This document shows, one piece after another, positions 1 through 9,384 of a stretch of 64,000 nucleotides of DNA. Below the pieces are notes generated by a model. The model had not been told where the DNA came from and made no database searches. It worked only from the letters and a program-made list of their open reading frames with translations. Each line of letters opens with the position of its first letter. The stretch's first letter is position 1. The translations under genes and the position numbers were made by a program. This DNA is from Desulforegula conservatrix Mb1Pa (GTDB lineage: Bacteria > Desulfobacterota > Desulfobacteria > Desulfobacterales > Desulforegulaceae). The stretch lies in the NCBI RefSeq assembly GCF_000426225.1, contig NZ_AUEY01000009.1:25945-89944 (forward strand), in the 5' to 3' direction.

Positions 1-395
1 CAGAATTCATCACCGCGTATGGCCCTGTCCACAAGAATCCCTTTCTGGAGGAGCCTGACCATTTCAATATTTATCGGATGGGTATGATCCCTGATCCAGG
101 GAATGGTCTCTATTTTTGACTCTTCCTCCCATTTGCCAATGGATTTCCACGCTGATTCGGAAAGGGGCACGTATTCATCCACAAGGAAGCCCCTGTCTCC
201 ATAAGCCATTGCTATGACCCTGGCCGCCTTGACTCCGGCCTCATAGACACTGATTAGGATAGCATCCAGGGGAAGCTGTTTTTTTAGATATGTGAAAACA
301 TCATAAACAGCTTCGTCTATGTTGAGGCTGCCACAGATTCTGAGGGTAACTTCCCTGAATAGATCAGGGGAAAGATCAGGATTTGCATTAATCAT
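1..395 (-). CDS. N-terminal part of a GAF-domain regulator, probably sigma-54 dependent (cut by window edge)
   Basis: An open minus-strand frame starts at ATG 395 and runs off the left edge without a stop, giving the first 131 residues. The sequence (starting MINANPDLSPDLFREVT, then a stretch with RICGSLNIDEA) resembles the N-terminal GAF sensor segment of FhlA/NtrC-like activators common in Desulfobacterota. The AAA+ and DNA-binding domains would lie outside the window, so the class is an inference. It is transcribed divergently from the acetyl-CoA hydrolase gene, whose upstream region has a sigma-54-like promoter, which fits a local activator. It could also be another GAF protein such as a kinase. 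Confidence 0.5.
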   Translation of the reverse strand, partial: MINANPDLSPDLFREVTLRICGSLNIDEAVYDVFTYLKKQLPLDAILISVYEAGVKAARVIAMAYGDRGFLVDEYVPLSESAWKSIGKWEEESKIETIPWIRDHTHPINIEMVRLLQKGILVDRAIRGDEF

Positions 396-496
396 TTTAT
401 TTCACGTATGTGTTTTATTTAGCGAGTGTATTCGTTTTATTTCACGTTTTATTGCCATGATATCTGTAATTCCTTGAAAATCAAGATGTTTTTGGA

Positions 497-512
497 TGGC
501 ACTGTTTTTGTA
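497..512 (+). promoter_or_regulatory. Candidate sigma-54 (-24/-12) promoter
   Basis: TGGCAC-N5-TTGTA has the GG and G(C) elements at the spacing of the consensus TGGCACGNNNNTTGCW. The one mismatch in the key positions is T for C in the -12 GC. It points toward the acetyl-CoA hydrolase gene at 705 and lies beside a putative sigma-54 activator. A Rep-C element separates it from the gene. No enhancer site was identified. Confidence 0.45.
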
Positions 513-564
513 ATTAGTATTCTGTTTTATTGGCAGCAAATTACGAGAAGAGGCCATAATTTAT

Positions 565-688
565 TCCGATTTCAAATCAAAGATGAAATCAAGGCGGCAA
601 GGAGGAAGCGACGCAGGCGTACGGTGGTTTGTACGTCGAGGAGCTGACGACGTAGCCAACGCAGATAGCGCTTTGATATGGAATCGGA
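565..688. repeat. Rep-C structured repeat, copy 1
   Basis: About 124 bp bounded by 18-bp inverted arms (565-582 and 671-688, two mismatches). Inside is a small CGTAC/GTACG hairpin and the conserved stretch GGCGGCAAGGAGGAAGCGA. Copy 2 is at 25833-25973. The outer arms differ between the copies but remain self-complementary. It lies in the leader of the acetyl-CoA hydrolase gene, just before its ribosome-binding site. Confidence 0.75.
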
Positions 689-704
689 GCTACAGGAGAA
701 AAAC

Positions 705-2906
705 ATGATAAAAATAAACAAAGAACCTCGTTATTTTACCGATCCGGATGAAATGGCGGATTACATAGTCCAAAAAACAGGAAAAGAAATTGCTTTCGGA
801 ACCCAGCTTGCCCTCGGAAAGCCGAACAACATAGTAAACGCGCTTTTCAGAAAGGCCAAAAACGATCCTGGAATCAAACTGAAAATCATGACAGCCCTTT
901 CCCTTGAAACTCCAGTCAGCTCCAGCGAGCTTGAACACAGGATGCTTGGCCCCATAATAGAAAGAATCTGGGGCGGGTATGTTCCACTCGAATATGCGGC
1001 AGCGGCAAGAACTGGAAATCTTCCGCCTAATGTGGAGGTGAGCGAGTTCTTCTGCAAGGCAGGCGCGTTCATGGGTAATGATTATATGCAGCAGAATTAT
1101 ATCAGCACGAATTATACCTTTGCTGCCCGGGATGTCATTGCCCAGGGCGCCAATGTCGTCGGAGCACTGATCGGTAAAAAGGAAGTCTCCGGGAATACAA
1201 AAATCAGTCTTGGCTGCAATGGTGACACGACAATAGATCTCATTGATCTTCTCAGAAAAAAAGAGCGTGAGACCAGGATGAACAGTTGCGTCGTTGCCGA
1301 GGTCAATTCAACTCTACCCTTCATGTATGGAGACGCTCTTGGCGATCCTTCAATGTTTGACGCTGTTCTTGAAAATCCGTCCATTGAAACGCGGCTTTTC
1401 AGCATTCCAAGGGAAGCCGTCAGCACCGTTGATTATATGATAGGCCTTAATTCCAGCGCATTGATCCAGGACGACGGAACCATTCAGATAGGGATCGGCT
1501 CCCTTGGCGATGCAGTTGCCACGGCTTTAATTGCAAGGCAGAACAGGAATTCTGCCTATATAGATATTCTGGAAAGAAGCGGTGTTCTCGAAAACTCGGC
1601 TCAGATCATCGAGAAATGGGGCGCTACCGGAGTCTTTGAAAAAGGGCTTTATGGCTCTACGGAAATGTTTGTGGATGGACTTCTTCAGCTTTACAAAAAT
1701 GGCATAATGAAGCGCAGATGCTATGATAATATTCATATCCAGAAACTTGTGAATGACGGCATTGGCGAAAACGGCGCCGTGACACCTTCCTTGCTTTGCG
1801 GCCTTGTCCAAAATGGCGCTATTGGGAAAATGCTTTCGACTGACGATTTTGACATGCTTGTGGAATATGGAATTTTCAAAAAAGGCCTGACCTTTGAAAG
1901 CGGTCATATAACAACTGATTCAGGATGTTATGAGGCTGATCTCGAAAACCCTGAAAACTTCAAAAAAATTGCGGAAAACTGTCTAGGAAACAAGCTTGAA
2001 AAAGGAGTCTGGATTCACGCAGGTTTTTACGCAGGCCCCCAGGATTTTTACGACACGATTCGCGATATGTCCGAAGAAGAGCGCATGCAGATCAATATGA
2101 CCAGCGTGCTTAATGTGAATCAGCTTTATTCCAATAACAGGTATTCCAGCAGCGAGCTAAGGGTGCTTCAGAGGAAAAATTCCAGATTCATAAATACAGG
2201 ACTCATGGTCACACTTCTGGGGGCAGTCGTTTCTGATGGCCTTGAAAACGGAAAGGTGATCAGTGGAGTCGGCGGTCAGTATAATTTTGTGTCCATGGCC
2301 CATGCCCTTGATGATGCGCGCGGAATAATAATGATAAGAAGCACAAGAGGAGAGGGCAGGAATATTGCCTCAAATATTGTGTTTAATTACGGGCATACAA
2401 CAATTCCCCGCCATCTCAGGGATGTTGTTGTAACTGAATACGGAATTGCCGACATACGCTCAAAAAGCGACAGCGAAATCATTCAGGCGCTTCTGAATAT
2501 AGCTGATTCAAGATTTCAGGAAACCCTGCTTAGTCAGGCCAAAAAGGCTCGGAAAGTTCCGGCTGGTTATATCATCCCTGAGAGATTCAGGAACAACACT
2601 CCTGAAAAACTGGAGAAAATTATTGCTCCATCCAGAAATGCCGGTCTTTTCCCTGCATTTCCGTTTGGCACTGATTTCACTGAAGAAGAGATTGTTCTCG
2701 GTAAGTCTCTAAGGGAATTCAAGGCCAATGCCAAAGAAAACAGGCTTTCCACAGCAGGCGGTATTATTGGTTCGTGGTTTTCCGCTCCTCCGTCAGGGGC
2801 AGGAAGATATCTCGAAAGATTGAAGCTCGACAGACCGAAAAGCATGAGGGAAAAACTCATGCAGAAAGTAGTGGTAAACGCTCTTCAGCTGTCCGGAGCG
2901 ATATGA
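705..2906 (+). CDS. Acetyl-CoA hydrolase/transferase family protein
   Basis: The 733-residue product belongs to the acetyl-CoA hydrolase/transferase (CoA-transferase family I, Cat1/Ach1-like) group and probably moves CoA between acetyl-CoA and another acid in the cytoplasm. Family-like segments include a Gly-rich IGIGSLGDAVATAL stretch, GSTEMFVDG with the likely catalytic Glu, and GVGGQYNFVSMAHAL with RSTRGEGRNIASNIV toward the C-terminus. It is longer than the usual 430-500 residues, having an extra N-terminal part, as in long forms of the family. ATG 705 was chosen because AGGAG sits at 694-698. The in-frame ATG at 678 lies within Rep-C. A sigma-54-like promoter lies upstream. The substrate is not determined. 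Confidence 0.85.
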   Translation: MIKINKEPRYFTDPDEMADYIVQKTGKEIAFGTQLALGKPNNIVNALFRKAKNDPGIKLKIMTALSLETPVSSSELEHRMLGPIIERIWGGYVPLEYAAAARTGNLPPNVEVSEFFCKAGAFMGNDYMQQNYISTNYTFAARDVIAQGANVVGALIGKKEVSGNTKISLGCNGDTTIDLIDLLRKKERETRMNSCVVAEVNSTLPFMYGDALGDPSMFDAVLENPSIETRLFSIPREAVSTVDYMIGLNSSALIQDDGTIQIGIGSLGDAVATALIARQNRNSAYIDILERSGVLENSAQIIEKWGATGVFEKGLYGSTEMFVDGLLQLYKNGIMKRRCYDNIHIQKLVNDGIGENGAVTPSLLCGLVQNGAIGKMLSTDDFDMLVEYGIFKKGLTFESGHITTDSGCYEADLENPENFKKIAENCLGNKLEKGVWIHAGFYAGPQDFYDTIRDMSEEERMQINMTSVLNVNQLYSNNRYSSSELRVLQRKNSRFINTGLMVTLLGAVVSDGLENGKVISGVGGQYNFVSMAHALDDARGIIMIRSTRGEGRNIASNIVFNYGHTTIPRHLRDVVVTEYGIADIRSKSDSEIIQALLNIADSRFQETLLSQAKKARKVPAGYIIPERFRNNTPEKLEKIIAPSRNAGLFPAFPFGTDFTEEEIVLGKSLREFKANAKENRLSTAGGIIGSWFSAPPSGAGRYLERLKLDRPKSMREKLMQKVVVNALQLSGAI

Positions 2907-3202
2907 TGGTTCAATTTGGCTCGGAAAAGATTCCGATTGAAAATCAAAGCAATCAGATTGAAGCCGAGGGCACTGTAAGCTGGTTCATTAAGCGCGGAAA
3001 CATGCTGTTTGGTTATATTGAAAGCACTTGCGGGAAGGAGGTTTATTTTGACACCTCATCCCTGATGATGCCGGAGTGCGCTGATATATCCACAGGAGAC
3101 AAGGTGCGTTTCGTTATTGTAAAAATTGATCTTGGTGACGGTGCCCGCAAGGTCAGGAAAATTGATGCTGGAACCACATATTCTGCCGGAAAAGTACTTT
3201 AG
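2903..3202 (+). CDS. Small cold-shock-domain (OB-fold) protein
   Basis: This 99-residue product has a cold-shock-domain pattern: GTVSWFIKRGNMLFGYIE (beta-1 to beta-3, RNP1-like but diverged), EVYFDTSSL in place of DVFVHFSAI, then GDKVRFVIV and ARKVRKI. About 25 residues precede the domain. It would bind single-stranded RNA or DNA. The start at 2903 overlaps the stop of the acetyl-CoA hydrolase gene (ATGATGA), so the two are probably translationally coupled. RNP motifs are weaker than in CspA, so binding may be altered. Confidence 0.7.
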   Translation: MMVQFGSEKIPIENQSNQIEAEGTVSWFIKRGNMLFGYIESTCGKEVYFDTSSLMMPECADISTGDKVRFVIVKIDLGDGARKVRKIDAGTTYSAGKVL

Positions 3203-3290
3203 AAGTGTGATTGTTGCACACCGGCAGTCTCCATAGATTTTTTATTCTGTTTTGCCAAATAGTCCGAGCCTCCGCGGGCTGTTTTCTCCC

Positions 3291-3331
3291 CGAATTCATT
3301 CCCATGCTCAGAGCCGGTGGGAATGAATTTG
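3291..3331. terminator. Strong hairpin after the cold-shock gene
   Basis: Arms AATTCATTCCCA (3293-3304) and TGGGAATGAATT (3318-3329) form a perfect 12-bp stem, extended by outer pairs, with a 13-nt loop. It lies about 90 nt past the stop at 3202. There is no clear U-run on the plus strand, so it may be a terminator, an mRNA-stabilising hairpin, or both. Confidence 0.5.
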
Positions 3332-3420
3332 CTTAAAAAATGAAAATCATCGATCAAAAGTCTGTAGTCTAATATCATCAAGACTTTTTCAGTGATAATT
3401 TCACAAGTGTTTTCATTTTT

Positions 3421-3600
3421 TTATATTGTTTCAAGCAGAGACTTGACCAGATTAGCAGTGGAAAATTGGCCGTCGGTGAGTTGCATGAATGGATGCTCGC
3501 CTCCGAAAATCTCTTTAACAATGTCATCAACTGATAAACCAGATGCTTTAAGTTTTTTAACCCTGATTGCAAGCCCAGATAAATAGTCTATATTGAGATA
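3421..3600 (-). pseudogene. C-terminal remnant of a metallo-beta-lactamase-fold hydrolase
   Basis: In the minus frame ending at TAA 3421, about 55 residues without a start codon resemble the C-terminal helices of MBL-fold hydrolases of Desulfobacterota: VDDIVKEIFGGEHPFMQLT followed by GQFSTANLVKSLLE. An in-frame stop lies immediately upstream near 3600, where an inverted repeat begins, and no zinc-binding HxHxDH part is present. I read it as a decayed gene end. The call rests on a short stretch. Confidence 0.4.
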
Positions 3601-3603
3601 TTA

Positions 3604-3672
3604 TGCCCTGAAAGGGCGCAACATAAACACAGACTTTTCATTCGAATTGATATTTGTAACGCCCTTTCAAGG
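3604..3672. repeat. Inverted repeat (GCCCTGAAAGGGCG type)
   Basis: Arms at 3604-3617 and 3659-3672 are complementary with one mismatch and enclose about 41 bp. It abuts the upstream end of the MBL-fold remnant. From 3673 to 3893 I see no gene or clear signal. Confidence 0.5.
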
Positions 3673-3893
3673 CTGTTTTAATATTTAGACGTTCCCATGG
3701 CTGGTGTGTAAAACTCCTTTGGGATGTTCAAAACCTTAACTAAATGGCATTGCAGCACAACCTGCATAAATTTCGATGTGATACCCCATATGAAAAAGCG
3801 TCGCATCTGAATCTATTGTTTTTAGAGTATGACAATTCAGGTACGACGCTGGATCGGTTCGAATAGGTCTGAAATATACCTACAGATGCTCTT

Positions 3894-4436
3894 TTACTTT
3901 TCTACCTTAACTGCTTTGCCAGGTTCGCCAACTGTTATTTTAATATCATCTCCGCTATCATAGATTTTTTCTGGTAAGGACAATGCATTGTCATCAACAG
4001 AAATGACTGTCAGAACCTTTTGTCTTTTGGAATAAATGGTAACGGTCTTTTTTGCCTTGTCTATGGCCGGAAATTTTTCGCCCACCACAATTTTATCCAA
4101 AGGCTGAATATTTTCTTTTTTTTCAACCAATTTGAAATCAATGGTTTTAAGCGAATTTGTAGTATCGTCGTAGTATTTAAGCTTGTTTTCGGTCAGATCA
4201 AGCTTGATTCTTTTTCCGTCCTTAACAGTGGTTCCTTCCGGCAATGAATATGTCAGTAACGGAAGCTGAAAGTCTGGCTTGGTCTTGTTATTATTGAAAT
4301 CCTTGATGATGGAGATTGTGTTTTTTGTTTTATCATATGTCACGCACCTCCCGCTGACTTCTTCAGCACATGCAAAAGAGGCCATGAATCCAAGCAACGT
4401 AGCGGTCATGACAATGATTCGGCAGCTTTTTTTCAT
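3894..4436 (-). CDS. Exported protein, DUF4881-like
   Basis: The 180-residue product has a Sec signal peptide (MKKSCRIIVM, hydrophobic core, probable cleavage after the ACA at about residue 24). The mature part has two similar beta-rich halves: GRCVTYDKTKNTISIIKD near the start, and KAKKTVTIYSKRQKVLTV later. It resembles DUF4881 proteins of sulfate reducers from memory, with function unknown. A ribosome-binding site (AGGAG) precedes the ATG. It stands alone, with repeats upstream and about 300 bp of near-empty sequence downstream. It has no lipobox cysteine, so it is probably periplasmic. Confidence 0.6.
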   Translation of the reverse strand: MKKSCRIIVMTATLLGFMASFACAEEVSGRCVTYDKTKNTISIIKDFNNNKTKPDFQLPLLTYSLPEGTTVKDGKRIKLDLTENKLKYYDDTTNSLKTIDFKLVEKKENIQPLDKIVVGEKFPAIDKAKKTVTIYSKRQKVLTVISVDDNALSLPEKIYDSGDDIKITVGEPGKAVKVEK

Positions 4437-4500
4437 TTTTTTCTCCTGTTAGATTTACGGATTATTGGAAGAACTTATTTAAACAAAAATCTTGAGTCAT

Positions 4501-4620
4501 AAAGTTTTTGCGGAGCTTTTTACAAAAAGCGACCCGCTGGCATTCGGATCAATGTCGGATTACGAGCAAAGGGCGCTCTAATCCGACGAATTGGCCTTTT
4601 TTACGGCAATTTAACCATAC
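4501..4620. repeat. Rep-B plus Rep-D composite repeat
   Basis: It starts with the Rep-B hairpin GCTTTTT-aca-AAAAAGC and runs into a Rep-D hairpin whose arms GTCGGATTA and TAATCCGAC (4554-4587) are perfect. The same composite recurs at 19484-19607 and, degraded, at 41808-41905. Confidence 0.75.
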
Positions 4621-4705
4621 AAGGCAGCAACCCTGATATATAAGAATTGACGCCAGTTTACAAGCAAGGCCCAGCAAAGGCCAGTTCCATACTTAAGCAG
4701 TGCGA

Positions 4706-5836
4706 CTAATTTGCTGCCTCAACTTCAGCAGGCTCAGTTGGTGCCTGGGCCTGGAATTCTGTCTTTTCTCTCCACCACATAGAATATGCTGTCAGGTTGT
4801 GATAACCATAGATTTTGCCAGGGGTTGGAATAAACAGTTCACAATCTTCCGATCTGGCTGTGCTGATAAGGGTTTCAATAGGTTCATCCCAGGCGTGGAG
4901 AGCAAGATTGAATGTTCCCCAGTGAATCGGCATCATGGTTTTTCCGTTCAGCATTTTATGGGCCTTGATGGCATTTAAAGGGCCGAGGTGAATGTCGCTC
5001 CATGCTTTGTCGAATGCTCCGATTTCAAGCATTGTAATGTCAAAAGGCCCGTACTTTTCTCCTATTGCGCTAAATCCTGGAAACATTCCTGAATCGCCGC
5101 CGAAATATACTTTTTTTTCTTTGCCCATGATAACCCATGACGCCCATAAGGTTGAATTTCTGTCAAAAAGGGTACGTCCTGAAAAATGGCGGGCAGGAGT
5201 AAGAGCAAGTGTGTGTGTATTTCCTAATTTTATTTCGTCCCACCACCTGTATTCATTTATCCTTTTTTCCGGCACTCCCCAGTCCCTGAAATGTTTTCCG
5301 ACTCCATATGGCATATAAAAAGGAGTATCCGTATTGTTTGCGATGAACAGGATTGTTTCCTTGTCCAGATGATCATAATGATCGTGGGAAATAAGGATTG
5401 CATCAAGTTTCGGCAGATCTTTGAGTCTGATAGGCGCTTCAAAGAACCTTTTTGGCCCCATGAACGATACAGGCGAACATCTTCTGCTCCAGACAGGGTC
5501 AGTAAGAAATCTTTTACCTTCGATTGTCATGAGGACAGTGGAATGGCCAAGCCATGTTATCTGAAGGCCATCCCCTTGTTTTTTGTTCAATGCGTTCAGA
5601 TCTGTAGAAAATGGACCGGGCGAAGTGTCAGGTATTCTTTTTGCGCCGCCTACGAAATAATCCATGAGCGCGCTGAATTTTGAGCGTTGGGGTGTATTCT
5701 GGTCAGTTTCTCCTGATTCATGACTTGGGCTTGATAGGCTGTTGTCCGTCGGAACGGGATGCTGGCAGGCCTGTATTACAGACAGAATTCCTGTTAAAAA
5801 GATAATTGCAGAAAAAAATGCCGGCCTTTTTTTCAA
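4706..5836 (-). CDS. Lipoprotein MBL-fold metallohydrolase (NAPE-PLD/UlaG-like)
   Basis: The start is TTG 5836, preceded by AAGGAGG at a good distance; the upstream ATG at 5953 lacks one. The 376-residue product begins with a lipoprotein signal ending in a VIQAC lipobox, so it should be membrane-anchored outside the cytoplasm. The MBL domain shows ITWLGHSTVLM, FLTDPVW, the metal motif SHDHYDHLD, ALTPARHFSGR, YFGGDSG and PIHWGTF, as in NAPE-phospholipase-D-like and UlaG-like hydrolases. It may cleave phosphodiester lipids or lactones; the substrate cannot be read. The first part (about residues 20-90) is low-complexity linker. Confidence 0.85.
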   Translation of the reverse strand: MKKRPAFFSAIIFLTGILSVIQACQHPVPTDNSLSSPSHESGETDQNTPQRSKFSALMDYFVGGAKRIPDTSPGPFSTDLNALNKKQGDGLQITWLGHSTVLMTIEGKRFLTDPVWSRRCSPVSFMGPKRFFEAPIRLKDLPKLDAILISHDHYDHLDKETILFIANNTDTPFYMPYGVGKHFRDWGVPEKRINEYRWWDEIKLGNTHTLALTPARHFSGRTLFDRNSTLWASWVIMGKEKKVYFGGDSGMFPGFSAIGEKYGPFDITMLEIGAFDKAWSDIHLGPLNAIKAHKMLNGKTMMPIHWGTFNLALHAWDEPIETLISTARSEDCELFIPTPGKIYGYHNLTAYSMWWREKTEFQAQAPTEPAEVEAAN

Positions 5837-5901
5837 ATATGTCCTCCTTGGGTTTTCTGTCCGGTTATTTGAGCAATGTTGTTGAAATAAGTCAATAGTC
5901 G

Positions 5902-5926
5902 GGTGCGTGGCGCTTTCCCACGCACC
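5902..5926. repeat. Rep-E hairpin
   Basis: GGTGCGTGG (5902-5910) and CCACGCACC (5918-5926) form a perfect 9-bp stem with a CGCTTTC loop. It is followed by a second GGTGCGTG/GCGCACC pair near 5942-5969. A weaker copy is at 16752-16774. It sits just upstream of the lipoprotein gene. Confidence 0.6.
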
Positions 5927-6090
5927 GTCTGCGTTATCCAATGGTGCGTGCAATTATTGCGCGCACCATAAGAGATCAAAGAACACCGGGGGAAGGGCGA
6001 ACCTGACTGGTTTTTGCCTCTCTCATCCCGATATTATAGAAAAGATCTGTTTTGAAAGCCCCAATTTGAACCTATTAACATTGTTATGGA

Positions 6091-6726
6091 TCATTCCCGA
6101 ATAAAATTGGTTCTTACGACCTCTTCTTTAACCGGGAGCGCAACTCCTGCGTTTCTTCCGGCTTCCTTGCATTTCAGTAGCCATGCCATATTCCTTGCCA
6201 GCGTACGCATTATCTGGAGCCCTTCCAGGTCTTTTTTTACATCTTGAGGCTCCATTCCGTGAACCATATTCCAGTACTTTGATGAGACGACGGGCATCTC
6301 GGATATGGTGAAGTATTTGTTGAGCTGGTCAAATGCGGCGGTTGTACCGGCTCTTCTTGCTGACAGAACCGCCGCCGCAGGCTTCAAGTAAAACGCGTTT
6401 CTGCCTGACATCATATTCGAATAAAACACCCGATCCATGAAGGATGTCATGGCACCGCTTGCGGCCGCATAATGCACAGGAGATCCAAAGATGAATCCAT
6501 CCGCATGAACTGCGAGATCAACGAACTTGTTGACCACGTCAGAAAAAGCGCATCGTCCGGTTTCCGCACATTTTTTGCAGGCTATGCAGCCAGCCAGAGG
6601 CTTTGTCCCAACCTGAAAAATTTGTGTTTCGATTCCCTCTTTGTTCAGCGTTTCTGCTACTTCTTCAAGAGCCGTGTAGGTACAGCCTTTTGCGTGTGGG
6701 CTGCCATTTACAAGAATTACATTCAT
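6091..6726 (-). CDS. Flavodoxin-fold NAD(P)H-dependent FMN reductase
   Basis: The 211-residue product has the FMN-binding start NVILVNGSPHAKGCTYTAL, then CIACKKCAETGRC (a cysteine cluster as in iron-sulfur flavoproteins) and FGSPVHYAAASGAMTSFMDR. It should bind FMN and reduce quinones, nitro compounds or protein partners. A GGAGGC ribosome-binding site precedes the ATG. It lies downstream of an aldo/keto reductase and an alcohol dehydrogenase on the same strand, so it may be the last gene of an aldehyde/quinone detoxification set. The four-cysteine arrangement suggests but does not prove an iron-sulfur cluster. Confidence 0.8.
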   Translation of the reverse strand: MNVILVNGSPHAKGCTYTALEEVAETLNKEGIETQIFQVGTKPLAGCIACKKCAETGRCAFSDVVNKFVDLAVHADGFIFGSPVHYAAASGAMTSFMDRVFYSNMMSGRNAFYLKPAAAVLSARRAGTTAAFDQLNKYFTISEMPVVSSKYWNMVHGMEPQDVKKDLEGLQIMRTLARNMAWLLKCKEAGRNAGVALPVKEEVVRTNFIRE

Positions 6727-6798
6727 GCTTGCCTCCTTATGTTTTTTTAAGACAGGCCATATCCGTTGGATACGGACTGAGCAGAGATGAATTTTCTG

Positions 6799-7797
<999 letters not shown>

Positions 7798-8982
7798 TTA
7801 AAATGCATCCCGCATGATTTGAAGTGCTTCGTCCTTGCCAATTGAAGTCAGGATACCCAGATTGCCTCTTTCCACAGCCTTTTCTGCCATGAAATCAAGA
7901 TCTTCTTCCCTGACGCCCGCTTCACGGAGGTTTGCAGGCATTTTAATGGCTGAATAGAAAGCCTCCAGTCTCTTGACGCCTTCTTCAGCTGCCTTTGAGT
8001 CATCCGCCTCGCGTACGTCAAGAACATTCCGTGCAAACCGTGCGAAAATTGCCAAATATTGAGGGGCTATTTTCATTGTGTGACGCATCCATGACGGAGT
8101 CAAAAGTGCCAGAGTTACGCCGTGGGTCATGTCATATTTGCTTGAGAGTTCGTGTCCCATGCCGTGAAGAGGGAATGAAAAACCGGGTTTGCCGAGCATG
8201 AACTGGAATCCGGCGAGTGCCATGGAACTTGCCCACATGATGTTGGCGCGGGCGTCGTAGTCTTTTGGGTCTGCAAGAATTTTTGGCGCGTCTTCCAGCA
8301 CGGCCATCATAACCCCCTCGTTCATGCGATCCTGAACCTTTGTATTTACATCAGGGGTAAAATACTGTTCCATGAGATGGCAGAGAATATCTGCTACACC
8401 TGCCATTGAATGGATTTCCGGCACAGTGAAGGTGTATTCAGGGTCAAGGATCGAAAACCTCGGATTGACGAGCGGGTGCAGGAGAACCATTTTCTTGTGA
8501 TCTTCACCAACTGTGATGACAGCGCCCATATCCATTTCAGAGCCTGTTCCTGACATGGTAAGGATTGTGGCAATAGGAGCTGCTGCTGCAATATCGGACA
8601 ATCCCGACTCATTCACAAAAAGATCTGTAACCGGGCCGTCATGCATTACTCCTGCGGCAATTGCCTTGCAAGCGTCCAGGGTGGATCCTCCTCCGACAGC
8701 CAGAATGAAATCACAGCCGTTTTCCAGGTATAGTCTGATGCCTTCCTCAACGCTTTCGACCCTTGGGTTGGGCATGATTCCGGAGAGCTCGATAAGGGTG
8801 ATTCCGGCTTTGGCAAGCTGATCAATGACTGCATCGTAGATGCCGTTTGTTTTGATGCTTCCGCCGCCATAGGCCAGCAACACTTTTGAAGCTCCATGCG
8901 CATTGAGGGTCTCGCCGAGGATGCTTATCTGTCCTTTGCCAAAATATGCTGTGGTTGGGATACTGTAGATAAAATTATCCAT
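7798..8982 (-). CDS. Iron-containing alcohol dehydrogenase, YqhD/BdhA-like
   Basis: The 394-residue group III dehydrogenase begins MDNFIYSIPTTAYFGKG, the usual start of YqhD/butanol dehydrogenases. It shows the cofactor motif GGGSTLDACKA and metal-binding elements DILCHLMEQYF and HGMGHELSSKYDMTHG. It would reduce aldehydes with NAD(P)H. I chose ATG 8982, with GGAAAGG upstream, over the longer frame from 9021, whose extra residues do not fit the family. It diverges from an AraC regulator at 9385, with a Rep-A element in the gap. Confidence 0.9.
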   Translation of the reverse strand: MDNFIYSIPTTAYFGKGQISILGETLNAHGASKVLLAYGGGSIKTNGIYDAVIDQLAKAGITLIELSGIMPNPRVESVEEGIRLYLENGCDFILAVGGGSTLDACKAIAAGVMHDGPVTDLFVNESGLSDIAAAAPIATILTMSGTGSEMDMGAVITVGEDHKKMVLLHPLVNPRFSILDPEYTFTVPEIHSMAGVADILCHLMEQYFTPDVNTKVQDRMNEGVMMAVLEDAPKILADPKDYDARANIMWASSMALAGFQFMLGKPGFSFPLHGMGHELSSKYDMTHGVTLALLTPSWMRHTMKIAPQYLAIFARFARNVLDVREADDSKAAEEGVKRLEAFYSAIKMPANLREAGVREEDLDFMAEKAVERGNLGILTSIGKDEALQIMRDAF

Positions 8983-9008
8983 TTCTGTTTTCCTTTCCGG
9001 TTGAATTT

Positions 9009-9140
9009 GACAATGTCGCAAAAAGTCCTATTGTCGTCATTTAGGCATAGGCCGGCATCCAAAACTATTTGATAATACTGGATGCCGGATCAAGTCCGGC
9101 ATGACGCCGCCGCCTTTTTTGACTTTTTGCGAGTCGATCA
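9009..9140. repeat. Rep-A element, copy 1
   Basis: About 132 bp with outer arms TCGCAAAAAGTC and GACTTTTTGCGA, plus an inner palindrome GGATGCCGGATCAAGTCC. It lies between the divergent alcohol dehydrogenase and AraC genes, close to the dehydrogenase start. The remaining gap to 9384 is AT-rich with no other recognisable element. Confidence 0.85.
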
Positions 9141-9384
9141 AATTTTTCAGTTGATATAAAGTCTTTGCAAATCCATCATGCCCCATTTAGATCATCAGCT
9201 TTCTGTTTTGGTCTGCGGGGCTGCCGTTTGTTTTGTTGTTTTGATATATACACCTGTCCTCGAGATGCCCGGTAGATTGATCCTGTCTGATTCTTGCCTG
9301 ATTGTCCGAAAGTTATGATAATGGTCTTGTGCAATGATCACTCTCTCTGTTAGCATGAAAAAGATTAAATATGGGAGGATTACA

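Noticed and set aside
426..647. 73-residue plus-strand ORF upstream of the acetyl-CoA hydrolase gene
   Set aside because: It runs through the promoter region and Rep-C, has no ribosome-binding site and no protein-like composition.
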